A DNA stretch of 64,000 nucleotides from Nitrosomonas communis (GTDB taxonomy: Bacteria > Pseudomonadota > Gammaproteobacteria > Burkholderiales > Nitrosomonadaceae), in assembly GCF_001007935.1 (NCBI RefSeq), contig NZ_CP011451.1:3162001-3226000 (forward strand), read 5' to 3'. The position numbers were made by a program, and so were the translations under genes. Positions 28,001 to 36,406 of this stretch are shown here, one piece after another; position 1 is the stretch's first letter, and each line of letters begins with the position of its first letter. Below the pieces are notes generated by a model, which searched no databases, was not told the origin of the DNA, and saw only the letters and a program-made list of their open reading frames with translations.

Positions 28001-28755
28001 TCGCTTTTTCCCCGGACGGCCGCCGCGTCGTGTCAGGCAGTTGGGACAACACCCTACGCCTGTGGGATGCTGAGTCGGGCCAACCCATCGGCCAACCCAT
28101 GCAGGGACATACCGGCCCTGTTTGGAGCGTCGCTTTTTCCCCGGACGGCCGCCGCGTCGTATCAGGCAGTGCAGACAACACCCTACACCTGTGGGATGCT
28201 GAGTCGGGTCAACCCATCGGCCAACCCATGCAGGGGCATAATCAGCTTGTTTCAGGCGTCGCTTTTTCCGCGGACGGACGCCGCGTCGTATCAGGCAGTG
28301 CAGACAACACCCTACGCCTGTGGGATGCTGAGTCGGGTCAACTCATCGGCCAACCCATGCAGGGACATACCGGCCCTGTTTGGAGTGTCGCTTTTTCCCC
28401 GGACGGACGCCGCGTCGTATCAGGCAGTGCAGACAACACCCTACGCCTGTGGGATGCTGAGTCGGGACAACCCATCGGCCAACCCATGCAGGAACATACC
28501 GGCGAGGTTGGGAGTGTCGCTTTTTCCCCGGACGGCCGCCGCGTCGTATCAGGCAGTGCGGACAACACCCTACGCCTGTGGGATGTCAGCTCTTTTATGC
28601 TCTCACTCAAAGATTTGGCAACGCGTGCCGAAAAACTCTGTCCGTTGAGTGAAGCTGAGCGTCAGCAGCTAGGGCTTTTTGATCCGCGAAACCAAACCAC
28701 AACTCAAGCGTTGACACCCGAGCAACGCTCGGCGTGCGGAGGAGAAGAAAGATAA
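25072..28755 (+). CDS. nSTAND ATPase with 14 nearly identical WD40 blades
   Basis: The 1227-residue protein has an nSTAND NTPase (P-loop G48-ASGSGKSS, Walker B LLLVVDQFEEL with D140), a helical arm, a membrane segment near 475-497, then a WD40 region from about 589 to 1171. The 14 blades are each exactly 43 residues, enough for two seven-bladed propellers. The short tail contains LCPLSEAERQQLGL. STAND ATPases oligomerise on ligand binding, with WD40 as the usual sensor (as in Apaf-1). The ATG at 25072 overlaps the TIR stop and follows a GGGAG ribosome site; an earlier in-frame start lies inside the TIR gene. The blades differ almost only at a few positions, a sign of recent copying. Confidence 0.92.
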   Translation: MTSSSIRPPFVGLRPFEMADHHWFRGRDQEIAALLHKVRSNRFTAVVGASGSGKSSLVRAGILPLLTDKGWQTIITKPGSAPIAKLALALSEKAREDEIDPLTSARTYRYDMTLRQSAYGLSETTDKLTPDAPRLLLVVDQFEELFRYGEEAQGLKKAAMAEESRAFVELLLTAAKQSNNRLHVIITMRSDFFGNCAAYTGLAEAVSSSQYLVPLPGRDQLEAIIRGPIHDASGKIDNLLVQRLLLDIEEETDLLPTLQHTLRRLWEVAPGEPKRLRDEDYQTIGGIKGSIHVKAEQLTDSLAQSHPDDFITLERLMKAITQLDEQDRATRRPQQYSALLALITERLDDEPDRAKASLDRVLAQFSSEEASFIQQGSGEDPEIDIGHEALIRSWQRLCGKKRDFKQGWLFEERDDGRQWWDLIRRAEKNRYPSLRDSWHIRRWIKQKKIGPNWCQRYGDAWQTVGQFRNRCFILNSIKVSASLLVLLLLAAKGISLHQENQAQQAEIQRQANETLRQARAGALAAAGLSRSYANNGNARIGALIALSVTPESRRNDDPRYVHETSVALTNALTRPIEIMRRYHTGIISSVAFSPDGRRVVSGSADNTLRLWDAESGQPIGQPLQGHTSSVLSVAFSPEGRRVVSGSGDNTLRLWDAESGQPIGQPLQGHTGPVWSVAFSPDGRRVVSGSLDNILRLWDAESGQPIGQPMQGHIGPVWSVAFSPDGRRVVSGSADNTLRLWDAESGQPIGQPLQGHTNSVSSVAFSADGRHVVSGSADNTLRLWNAESGQPIGQPMQGHTGSVSSVAFSADGRHVVSGSADNTLRLWNAESGQPIGQPMQGHTGPVWSVAFSPEGRRVVSGSWDNTLRLWDAQSGQPIGQPMQGHNQLVSGVAFSADGRRVVSSSADNTLRLWDAESGQPIGQPLQGHTGPVSSVAFSPDGRRVVSGSADNTLRLWDAESGQPIGQPMQGHTGPVWSVAFSPDGRRVVSGSWDNTLRLWDAESGQPIGQPMQGHTGPVWSVAFSPDGRRVVSGSADNTLHLWDAESGQPIGQPMQGHNQLVSGVAFSADGRRVVSGSADNTLRLWDAESGQLIGQPMQGHTGPVWSVAFSPDGRRVVSGSADNTLRLWDAESGQPIGQPMQEHTGEVGSVAFSPDGRRVVSGSADNTLRLWDVSSFMLSLKDLATRAEKLCPLSEAERQQLGLFDPRNQTTTQALTPEQRSACGGEER
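26839..28584 (+). repeat. Fourteen 129-bp coding tandem repeats (WD40)
   Basis: The phrase GTCGCTTTTTCC recurs every 129 bp without any phase slip from 26839 to 28516 (13 periods, 14 units). Units are mostly identical at the DNA level, including silent positions, as expected for very recent duplication or ongoing gene conversion. Differences cluster in two small spots per unit. Confidence 0.95.
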
Positions 28756-28800
28756 GAAAACATTGATCCAGTCATTTTTTAAACACCAGGAGAATGCATC

Positions 28801-30888
28801 ATGCCCAAAATCTATTATGGAACAAAGGATGAGCCTGCTTTTGAATTGGAACAAAGTGAGGATTTGATTGTGGTGAGGACGCGCAGTGGACGATCACTGA
28901 CACGATCGGCTAGACCTGTCGCACAACCGATCTCAGCCGAGCTGGATGATAGTGTTCTGGTGGTGTCTTATCCTGAAGCCGGAGTGGAGGTGTACCGCGT
29001 GCCAACCGGCCGCCATGCCAAATCAGTCACTGAGCGCAAATCCGCGCTGCGTGCTTCACCTGATGTACAGTTTGCCGGTGGTGTGCTGGTCGATCCGGCT
29101 TCCAGAGAGCCTGTACTGTATACTGAAAACATTTTCATCAAATTCATCGATACCGCCGATCCAGATGACTGCACGGAGATCATCCGCAACGCGGGTATGA
29201 CCGTCAAGTCGCAGCTTGATTACGCGACTAATGCCTATTTCCTCCAAGCACCTGCCGGCACAGGCCAGCATGTTTTCGATATAGCGAATGATCTATTAAA
29301 ACTGGACAGCGTTGAATATTGTCACCCGGAATTGATTCGTCCACGTGCGCGCAAACGAATCTTTCCACAGCAATGGCATCTGAAAAAGACCATTATTAAT
29401 GGGTTTACGGTTGATGCCAGTGCCAATGTCGCAGCTGCGCACGAGATTACCCGTGGCGAAGGGATGATCATTGCCATCATTGATGATGGTGTTGACATCG
29501 ATCATCTGGAATTTTCTAGCGATAGCAAGATTGTCGCGCCGCGCGATGTGACTTTTCAAATCAATGATCCGCGCCCGAAAGACCGCTTTGGAACCGGGCC
29601 GGATGGTGATAATCATGGTACCGCCTGTGCTGGCGTGGCATGTGCCAATGGTGTGGATGGTGCATGTGGAGTAGCCCCCAAAGCCCGGCTGCTCCCGATC
29701 CGGCTTGCCTCGGGTCTCGGATCTCTGCAGGAAGCAGAAGCTTTTAAATGGGCAGCAGACAATGGTGCCGACGTGATCTCATGCAGCTGGGGGCCATCCG
29801 ATGGTCGCTGGTGGGATAAAAACGATGCTCAACACCATAGTGTTTTTCAATTGCCTGCCAGCACGCGACTGGCGATGGATTATGCTACCCAGAAAGGACG
29901 CAATGGCAAAGGCTGTGTCATCTTGTTTGCCGCCGGCAACGGCAATGAGTCGGTCGATAATGATGGTTATGCCAGTTACGAGAAAGTCATTGCGGTCACG
30001 GCGTGCAATGATCGCGGTACCCGTTGTGTGTACAGCGACTTTGGCAAGGCGGCCTGGTGTGCCTTTCCTAGTAGTGACTTTGGCCATGCATCCTTCAATC
30101 ATCCTGAACCCCTCACACCGGGTATCTGGACAACTGATCGGATGGGGAAACAAGGCTACAATCCGGATGAGAGGGAGCATGCAGCAGGTGATGCGGCCTT
30201 TAATTACACAAACAGTTTCGGTGGCACATCAAGCGCATGCCCGGGTGCAGCTGGGGTGGCAGCATTGATTTTATCGGTGAATCCTGATCTGAAATGGCTG
30301 GAAGTTAAAGAATTACTCAAACGAGCGTGTGACAAAATCGATCTTCAAGGTGGGGATTACGATGCAGACGGTCATAGCCCGAAATATGGTTATGGCAGGC
30401 TGAATGCGCGTACTGCAGTTGAACTCGCCAAACCACAACCGATCAATGCTGTAACCATCAGCCGCAGATTCGATGCACCTATTCTGGATATGCAGATGGT
30501 ATCGTTTTCCCTGCAAGTGGCTGATGATACGCCTGTCGAATCACTGACTGTCAGCGTAGATATCCAGCATACCTATATTGGTGATTTGATTATCTCCTTG
30601 CTGCCACCTGAGGCAACTGGCATGGATAATGTCTTGCTCTATTCCAGAGCCGATGGTTCCGCAAAAAATCTGAAGCAGACATTTGATGCCATGACGACAC
30701 CTATGCTCGCTAAATTCTCTGGTAAAAAATGTCAAGGAAGCTGGACACTGCAAATTCAAGATGCCGCTGCTCAGGATTCCGGTGTCCTGATATCGTTTGG
30801 CATCAGCCTATCGTTTCCGCGTACCGATCGGGTTGTGCCTGCGCCAGAAACGAAAAAATCTAAAACAGCCAGTAAAACTTCCAGATAG
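28801..30888 (+). CDS. Subtilisin-like (S8) protease with C-terminal P-domain, no signal peptide
   Basis: In this 695-residue protein, residues about 1-195 are an unrecognised beta-rich and prodomain-like front. Residues about 200-560 are an S8 catalytic domain with D228 (AIIDDGVDI), H272 (DNHGTACAGV) and S477 (FGGTSSACPGAAG). Residues about 570-680 form a proprotein-convertase P-domain (VSVDIQHTYIGDLIISLL, GSWTLQIQDAA). There is no signal peptide, so it should stay in the cytoplasm unless exported otherwise. It follows the STAND gene by 45 bp with its own AGGAGA site and is probably the last gene of SLATT-TIR-STAND-protease. In that setting it would be a proteolytic effector; the target is unknown. 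Confidence 0.9.
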   Translation: MPKIYYGTKDEPAFELEQSEDLIVVRTRSGRSLTRSARPVAQPISAELDDSVLVVSYPEAGVEVYRVPTGRHAKSVTERKSALRASPDVQFAGGVLVDPASREPVLYTENIFIKFIDTADPDDCTEIIRNAGMTVKSQLDYATNAYFLQAPAGTGQHVFDIANDLLKLDSVEYCHPELIRPRARKRIFPQQWHLKKTIINGFTVDASANVAAAHEITRGEGMIIAIIDDGVDIDHLEFSSDSKIVAPRDVTFQINDPRPKDRFGTGPDGDNHGTACAGVACANGVDGACGVAPKARLLPIRLASGLGSLQEAEAFKWAADNGADVISCSWGPSDGRWWDKNDAQHHSVFQLPASTRLAMDYATQKGRNGKGCVILFAAGNGNESVDNDGYASYEKVIAVTACNDRGTRCVYSDFGKAAWCAFPSSDFGHASFNHPEPLTPGIWTTDRMGKQGYNPDEREHAAGDAAFNYTNSFGGTSSACPGAAGVAALILSVNPDLKWLEVKELLKRACDKIDLQGGDYDADGHSPKYGYGRLNARTAVELAKPQPINAVTISRRFDAPILDMQMVSFSLQVADDTPVESLTVSVDIQHTYIGDLIISLLPPEATGMDNVLLYSRADGSAKNLKQTFDAMTTPMLAKFSGKKCQGSWTLQIQDAAAQDSGVLISFGISLSFPRTDRVVPAPETKKSKTASKTSR

Positions 30889-30944
30889 CTGCTCTCCTCC
30901 ATTAAGTACATTCAGAAAAGAATTGACTGAATGGAGCTTGTGTA

Positions 30945-31046
30945 ATTCCATTTCTAAATCAGAAATTACGCGAAGGCGAGCCGCAGCAGTATGAATAATA
31001 CGGCAAGATGAAGCCGACAAAGTCAATTTTGATTTAGAAATGGAAT
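30945..31046 (+). repeat. Dispersed palindromic repeat, copy 5
   Basis: A 102-bp copy between two convergent genes, with both terminal blocks intact (ATTCCATTTCTAAATC...GATTTAGAAATGGAAT). It marks the border between the two STAND modules. Confidence 0.9.
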
Positions 31047-31073
31047 AATACTTAAGGAGTGAAGGTATCTCCC

Positions 31074-34000
31074 TTATTGAAATGTTCCTCCTGATGAAAT
31101 TTTATCTTCAGGAACTGGCAAATCAGGGCATTGCTTCCGATATTTGATCTCAGGCGACACCCACTCATGCCATTCCATTTGACTCATATTGCGTGTCAGT
31201 TTATTGCAAAGTGTCTCACTCCAGGTTACCGTCGCTGGCCACAGACGTACCGTCTTATCTGCGCTGCCCGAGACAATGCGTGTACCATCAGGGCTGAACA
31301 CAGCGCTCGATACCCATCCCAGGTGTCCAGGCATCGGATTGCCCATGGGCAGGCCACTGTTGACATCCCATAAGCGGAGCATCATATCGTGGCTGCCTGA
31401 AACGATACGATGGCTATCAGGACTGAAGGCAACGCTATTGACACGTGCTTCATGCCCTAGTAACGGTTCGCCGACAGGCTGACCGGTATAGGCATCCCAT
31501 AGTCGCACCGTTTTATCTTTGCTGCCTGAGACAATATACTGCCCATCCGAGCTATAGGCGACATTAACCACAGGCCCTTTGTGTCCGCGCATAGGTTCCC
31601 CTGCGGGTTGTTGGCTGTTCGCGTCCCACCGCTGCAAGGTATGATCGTAGCTGGCAGAAACTATAAATGCACCATCCGGGCTGAAAGCGACACTTCTAAC
31701 CATTTCCTCATGTCCTCGCATCGGTTGCCCGATCGGTTGGCCAGTGTGCGCATCCCACACGCGTACCGTATTGTCTTTCCCTCCTGACGCAACCCGCATA
31801 CCATCAGGACTGATTGCAACCGTTTCTACGCCGTCTTCATGACCATACCATGGTTGCCCCATTTGCCTGCCGTTAATGGCATCCCACAGCCGCAAAGTCT
31901 TATCGCTGGCAGCCGAAACAATGCGTGCGCCATCGGGCGTGAACACGGCGCCATTGAGCGTGCCTTCATGTCCTTTCATCGGTTCGCCAATCGGCTGGCC
32001 CGTGCTCGCATCCCACAAACGCAATGTTTTATCATCACTCGCCGAGAGAATGCGGTTGCCATCCGGGCTAAAAGCCACACTCGTCACCATATCTTCGTGC
32101 TCCTGCAACGGCACATCGATCAATTGGCTATTGCTTGCGTCCCATAGCCGCAATGTCGCATCACGGCTGACTGATGCAATTTGTTTTCCGTCTGGGGAGA
32201 ACGCAACACTGACCACCGCACTTTCGTGCCCACGCATGGGCTCACCAATGAGTTGGCCGGTACGGGTATTCCACAGTCGCAAGGTCTTATCCTCGCTGCC
32301 CGAAACCAATTGTGCGCCATCAGGTGAAAAAGCAACGCTGGTAATGGCGCCATTATGCCCCGTTAATACCTGCATCAGCTTTTTTGTCTGAACATCCCAT
32401 AGCCGCAGTGTTTTATCCTCGCCACCCCATACCACCAGACCAGCGTCAGGAGAAAAGGCAGCGCTGCGTATGGCACCCTCATGCCCCAGCAACGGTTCAC
32501 CCATTGATTCACCAGTCCGAAGATCCCACAACCGAAACGTGCTCTTACTTACCGTCATCAACTGGTTACCATCAGGGGAAAAAGCGAGACTGTAGATGGG
32601 CTCATCGCTTGATAACCCATCCAACTTATTACCAATGGGTTGCCCGGTGTCGATATCCCATACACGCAGCGTTCCATCCGTATTACCTGTTGCCAGCCGT
32701 TTGCCATCAGGCGAAAAGGTGAGACTGATCACACCTTTCTCACTGATAGCTATCGGCTCCTCGAGTAATTGGCCCGTCTGAATACTCCACTCCCTGAATA
32801 TCCCATCATCACCAGCAGAGAGCAAACGCCTACCATCTGGACTGAATGTAATCGCACTAACCGGAATACCTATATTCCAGATTTTCTGGGTATTGGATGT
32901 TCTGTTCAATGTCGTGATAAGTGCCGCATCCACTTTTTTGTTGCCCGGTGCGATTTGTTTTGCTGCCAGCAACTGCAGCAGGGCACGCTCATCCCCGCCT
33001 GGGCGAATGCCATTCGAGATATCCAGGCTTTCAGACACCAAACGCAGGCTAAGGGCTTCGCGTTGTGCCAGCTTTCTCTCTTTTTTTTCAAAATTAGCAT
33101 GATACAGCCCATAGCCTGCCACTCCGAACAAAATAATGACCGTCAATAATGCGCCTTGCAGTTGTCGCGCCTGCTTGCGTAACCGTGACGCATCTGCTAG
33201 TGCTCTTTCTGTGGCCCTCAGCCGTTCTGCTGCCAGTGCTTCTGCCGCCGCCTGTTTTTCCAGTGCAGTTTCGAGCACCATCCGGCGTCGCTGTTCCTCC
33301 TTCTCAGCCTGAAGCCGCTGGAGTTCCGCCTGCCGTAGGCGTTCGTCACGAGCTTTACTCACCACACTGACCAACCGGTCGTGAATCAACTCGATCCGAT
33401 TGATGCCTGACTGCTGATCAATACGTAGCAGCCGGTGTTTATTTGCCAGCAGTGAAAGTTGATCCCTTGTCAGAAACCCATCCTGCAACGCTTGCTCAAC
33501 AGGATAGCTGCTGCGATAACGATTTCCTTGAATCAAATGGGTTTCAATGAACTCTGAAACAGCTGCCGGCATACCCGCCAATGCCTGGTGATAAAAATCC
33601 TGAAGAATATCCTGGCCAGCCTGGCGCAATAGCGCGATATCAATCTTCCCATCCGGTGAGCGACGCTGATTAAGCTGATAGCAACACAAACTCAGCAATA
33701 CTGGTTCGATTACAGGCAGCACACCGCTTGTGGTGGAATCAAGATTGCCGACAAAATCAACCAGTGGTTCAGCCACGTCCGCTGTCAGCACAGCCGCGCC
33801 CTCGGCCATAACCGCCTCAATGGCCCGCTCACGGGACATGGGCAGTAAACGCAAGCGGTTGCGCAATAAAGAGGGGACTCGCCCCTGCCATCCTTCAATT
33901 TCCGGAAGAAAATCTTCACGAAAGGACAATACCATACGATAGCGTTGCGCCTGCAATGCCAACTCAGACAGAGCACGCCGACTGGCATCACCAATGGTGA

Positions 34001-34601
34001 GCTCACTCGGAATTCGGTTTTCAATCAAATCGGCCAACGCATTCAGAGTATGCTCAATCTGATCAGGTGTTTTCTCTCCTTGAGAGAAAATTTCTTCGAA
34101 CTGATCAAATACCAGTACCGGGATCAGCAGATAATTGTCTCGACTCCAGATTTCGAGCTCACGACGATGTAGATAGTGCCACAAGCTTTCCTCTTTTGCC
34201 GGCGCTGGAAATTCTGCGCCTGCTTCGGTCAGCGTATCCTGTAATTTCTGCATCGCTTGTTCGAGCGGAGAGAGTAACGCCGATGGCGCAAAATCGAGCC
34301 GCAGATGAACAGGAAAATAATGCTCAGCCCGCAATAACGGATACAACCCTGCCTGTAATAAGGATGTCTTACCCAGGCCGGATTTACCATAGAGGACGGT
34401 TAGCGGCGCCAGTCGAATCATGCGCAATAATTCGGCTGCTTCCTCTTTACGGCCAAAAAAGAAGTTACTTGCGCTCTCACTGTAAGCTGCCAACCCTGGC
34501 CACGGTGATTGCTCGCTGAGCATAATACCTGTCTTTGAATCACCGCTGTTAGAAGCAGATCCAGGAACGTTAGCTAACAAAGGTTTGTCTGGCGTATTCA
34601 T
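31074..34601 (-). CDS. Second nSTAND ATPase with WD40 repeats
   Basis: The 1175-residue protein has the order nSTAND NTPase (P-loop YGKSGLGKTS at 71-80, Walker B LVFDQFEEIF), helical arm, coiled coil (about 425-480, rich in Glu/Gln/Arg/Ala), membrane helix (LLTVIILFGVAGYGLY), then 13 recognisable WD40 blades from about 580 and a possible closing blade. Its blades are clearly diverged from each other, unlike those of the STAND protein at 25072. It begins 3 nt after the stop of the SIR2-TIR gene, so the two are one transcript. It is probably the sensor-switch, with SIR2-TIR as effector. Confidence 0.92.
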   Translation of the reverse strand: MNTPDKPLLANVPGSASNSGDSKTGIMLSEQSPWPGLAAYSESASNFFFGRKEEAAELLRMIRLAPLTVLYGKSGLGKTSLLQAGLYPLLRAEHYFPVHLRLDFAPSALLSPLEQAMQKLQDTLTEAGAEFPAPAKEESLWHYLHRRELEIWSRDNYLLIPVLVFDQFEEIFSQGEKTPDQIEHTLNALADLIENRIPSELTIGDASRRALSELALQAQRYRMVLSFREDFLPEIEGWQGRVPSLLRNRLRLLPMSRERAIEAVMAEGAAVLTADVAEPLVDFVGNLDSTTSGVLPVIEPVLLSLCCYQLNQRRSPDGKIDIALLRQAGQDILQDFYHQALAGMPAAVSEFIETHLIQGNRYRSSYPVEQALQDGFLTRDQLSLLANKHRLLRIDQQSGINRIELIHDRLVSVVSKARDERLRQAELQRLQAEKEEQRRRMVLETALEKQAAAEALAAERLRATERALADASRLRKQARQLQGALLTVIILFGVAGYGLYHANFEKKERKLAQREALSLRLVSESLDISNGIRPGGDERALLQLLAAKQIAPGNKKVDAALITTLNRTSNTQKIWNIGIPVSAITFSPDGRRLLSAGDDGIFREWSIQTGQLLEEPIAISEKGVISLTFSPDGKRLATGNTDGTLRVWDIDTGQPIGNKLDGLSSDEPIYSLAFSPDGNQLMTVSKSTFRLWDLRTGESMGEPLLGHEGAIRSAAFSPDAGLVVWGGEDKTLRLWDVQTKKLMQVLTGHNGAITSVAFSPDGAQLVSGSEDKTLRLWNTRTGQLIGEPMRGHESAVVSVAFSPDGKQIASVSRDATLRLWDASNSQLIDVPLQEHEDMVTSVAFSPDGNRILSASDDKTLRLWDASTGQPIGEPMKGHEGTLNGAVFTPDGARIVSAASDKTLRLWDAINGRQMGQPWYGHEDGVETVAISPDGMRVASGGKDNTVRVWDAHTGQPIGQPMRGHEEMVRSVAFSPDGAFIVSASYDHTLQRWDANSQQPAGEPMRGHKGPVVNVAYSSDGQYIVSGSKDKTVRLWDAYTGQPVGEPLLGHEARVNSVAFSPDSHRIVSGSHDMMLRLWDVNSGLPMGNPMPGHLGWVSSAVFSPDGTRIVSGSADKTVRLWPATVTWSETLCNKLTRNMSQMEWHEWVSPEIKYRKQCPDLPVPEDKISSGGTFQ

Positions 34602-34604
34602 TGC

Positions 34605-35975
34605 TTAAACACTACGCTGTCGCTCAGCCCGGATAAGTTTCTTCAGTAACGCATTCGTCTGTTCATCTGGAAGGCCAGCTGGCGCATAACCAAAATGCAA
34701 GGCATCCTTCCATTGGCGCGGCACACGCTGGTATTGTTCCGGATCATAAGTTTGATCGACGATGATGGGAACGACAAAAGTTCTTCCTTGAATCGATTTA
34801 CTCCGGTCTAGCGCTTCGTTCCATTCACGTCGAAAAAATTTTTCGTCCAATTGATCAGCCGAACTGGAGATGACTGGTACGAAATAGCGGCAGGTGCGAA
34901 TACCACTCAGAATACATTCCCGAAAATCTTGCCCTGGCTCGATCACGGATTTATCGAACCAGATTTCGTTATCTGCCACACCCAGCGACTTCAACGATTC
35001 AACCAGCTTAACGGCGGCAGGATAATCTGGCGCACGACAATAGCTGATGAAAAACAGCGTATTATGAGGAACAACCTCAGCTTGCGCAGGCGCTAACACC
35101 TCTGTCTCGCCATAACGCGCCAGCCAGCGCTGATGCAATTCGGCGATAAATGCTGTCGGTGATATATCAGACAGAACTTCTGTCCCCTCGCTATAGCTTT
35201 TTAGAAAATAGATTAGCTCCTCTTCCGGTTTTAGTGCTTCAATCATCCATTCGCGTTTTCTTTGCGTATTCGACAGTCGATGCAGGTTAGTAAGACGCAG
35301 AAAGAACCGGTTCAGCCAGCCAGGAAAATTGCAGCCAATCAACAGCAAATTACGCTGCTGCAATTCGGCAAAAAACTTGATCGGGACATGGCTGCCGCGT
35401 GCAATGATGTTATGCACATATTCCAGAATGTCTTCATCATGAATGGCAAACATGGGTGCAGGCCGTGATTTACCGAACATATAGAGCAAGTACACCTCTC
35501 CCTGGCGCGATAACCAGTCAGTGGGCAAATCTGTGCCTTCGCTCGTGGGCAGATAGGGAGAATGCACAATCTCATTAACTGCGCATCGTGTCCTCAGGCT
35601 ACGGGCGAGCAAATCGTCGGATGTAAGAGTTACAAATAGCCGGAAATGGGTAATCGCGGCAATTTGTCTGACCGGTTCCGGAATGGCCGTATCACTTTTT
35701 GGTGCCAGTTTCCCGATGGCATCATGAATATCGCCATACAGGTCCTGTATGGGATGATCGTGCTTAAGACGCGTGACCACCTCATTTAATTCGCGAAATG
35801 GCGGCAACGGATTACTACCCGGCTCACTGCTATAAAATTCCAAAAGTTGACGCGCTACCTGCGCCTGAAAGGAATCGTTGCTGCCTGTGGCAATCAGGGT
35901 TTGAGCACCGAGCACGGGCACCACCAATCCATCTTCGATCGATTTCAGTAAACGGTCCCAGCTTCTTTCGTTCAT
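34605..35975 (-). CDS. SIR2-like - TIR fusion protein
   Basis: This 456-residue protein begins with a SIR2-like domain (about 15-285: VVPVLGAQTL, FRLFVTLTSDDLLARSL, LLLIGCNFPGW) and ends with a TIR domain (about 305-440: LFFISYCRAPDY, EIWFDKSVIEPGQDF, FVPVISSS, FFRREWNEAL with the likely catalytic Glu). In the SIR2 part the usual NxD and catalytic His positions read SDD and YMFG, so it appears to have lost its own NADase residues and may only bind nucleotide; TIR would then be the active NADase. Gene order SIR2-TIR then STAND-WD40 suggests one system. No clear ribosome site is visible at its start. Confidence 0.8.
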   Translation of the reverse strand: MNERSWDRLLKSIEDGLVVPVLGAQTLIATGSNDSFQAQVARQLLEFYSSEPGSNPLPPFRELNEVVTRLKHDHPIQDLYGDIHDAIGKLAPKSDTAIPEPVRQIAAITHFRLFVTLTSDDLLARSLRTRCAVNEIVHSPYLPTSEGTDLPTDWLSRQGEVYLLYMFGKSRPAPMFAIHDEDILEYVHNIIARGSHVPIKFFAELQQRNLLLIGCNFPGWLNRFFLRLTNLHRLSNTQRKREWMIEALKPEEELIYFLKSYSEGTEVLSDISPTAFIAELHQRWLARYGETEVLAPAQAEVVPHNTLFFISYCRAPDYPAAVKLVESLKSLGVADNEIWFDKSVIEPGQDFRECILSGIRTCRYFVPVISSSADQLDEKFFRREWNEALDRSKSIQGRTFVVPIIVDQTYDPEQYQRVPRQWKDALHFGYAPAGLPDEQTNALLKKLIRAERQRSV

Positions 35976-36178
35976 TGCGTGTTTACCGTTTTTCCATATG
36001 ACAATTGAAGTGGATGTTATGAGAGCAGCAACTATGATTAAAGTCTACCATACTGCCGCATCAACCTTTTAATACAGCGAGTAGAAAAGCCTCACTTATT
36101 ATGCTTATTTAATCAGTAGCGCTAATGTGCTGCAATGTATTTACCCATCACTCATTGATCTTTTTAAACAAGAATTTT

Positions 36179-36281
36179 ATTCCATTTCCCAATCAAACAT
36201 GACGCAAAGGCGAGCCGCAGACAGTATCAATAATACGATAAGGTAAAGCCGACAAAGTCAGTTTTAATTTGGAAATGGAAT
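36179..36281 (+). repeat. Dispersed palindromic repeat, copy 6
   Basis: A 103-bp copy with ATTCCATTTCCCAATC at one end and AATTTGGAAATGGAAT at the other. It lies at the border between the conflict island and the sulfate operon, and with copy 5 it encloses the SIR2-TIR/STAND pair in the same orientation. Confidence 0.9.
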
Positions 36282-36379
36282 GACAACTCCCTTGCAATGG
36301 CTTTGTGTCTTTTCTCTGCATGCTGATCAGCACATCATTTTTTATCGGCTGGCATATACGAAAAAGTGATAAACAAATG

Positions 36380-36393
36380 AAATAATATTATTT
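36380..36393. promoter_or_regulatory. AT palindrome in the sulfate operon promoter
   Basis: AAATAATATTATTT is a perfect 14-nt palindrome 13 bp before the first gene of the sulfate operon. It could be part of the -10 region or an operator (CysB binds AT-rich sites), but AT palindromes are common by chance. Confidence 0.25.
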
Positions 36394-36406
36394 CTATGCA
36401 TAAAGA

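Larger units (their letters stand above)
35976..36406. other. Divergent intergenic region
   Basis: 431 bp between the divergent SIR2-TIR and DUF2292 genes. It holds repeat copy 6 and, near the right end, an AT palindrome. No further gene is seen. Confidence 0.4.

Noticed and set aside
26839..28584. CRISPR-like array
   Set aside because: The units are 129 bp, coding and without unique spacers; they are WD40 blades.
27008..28648. A 546-codon open frame in another phase across the WD40 region, and several long antisense frames (27177-28610)
   Set aside because: The 129-bp repeat is a multiple of three, so a stop-free unit stays open in every copy. The frames are artefacts of the repeat, and the STAND frame has the WD40 protein signature.
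33149..34519. Plus-strand frames opposite the second STAND gene
   Set aside because: Low-complexity or basic shadows without domain features; the STAND frame carries Walker motifs and blades.
16186..35975. Prophage or integrative element
   Set aside because: No integrase, transposase, phage structural gene, tRNA target or attachment repeats are visible; the only repeated sequences at the borders are the short palindromic elements, which also occur outside the island.
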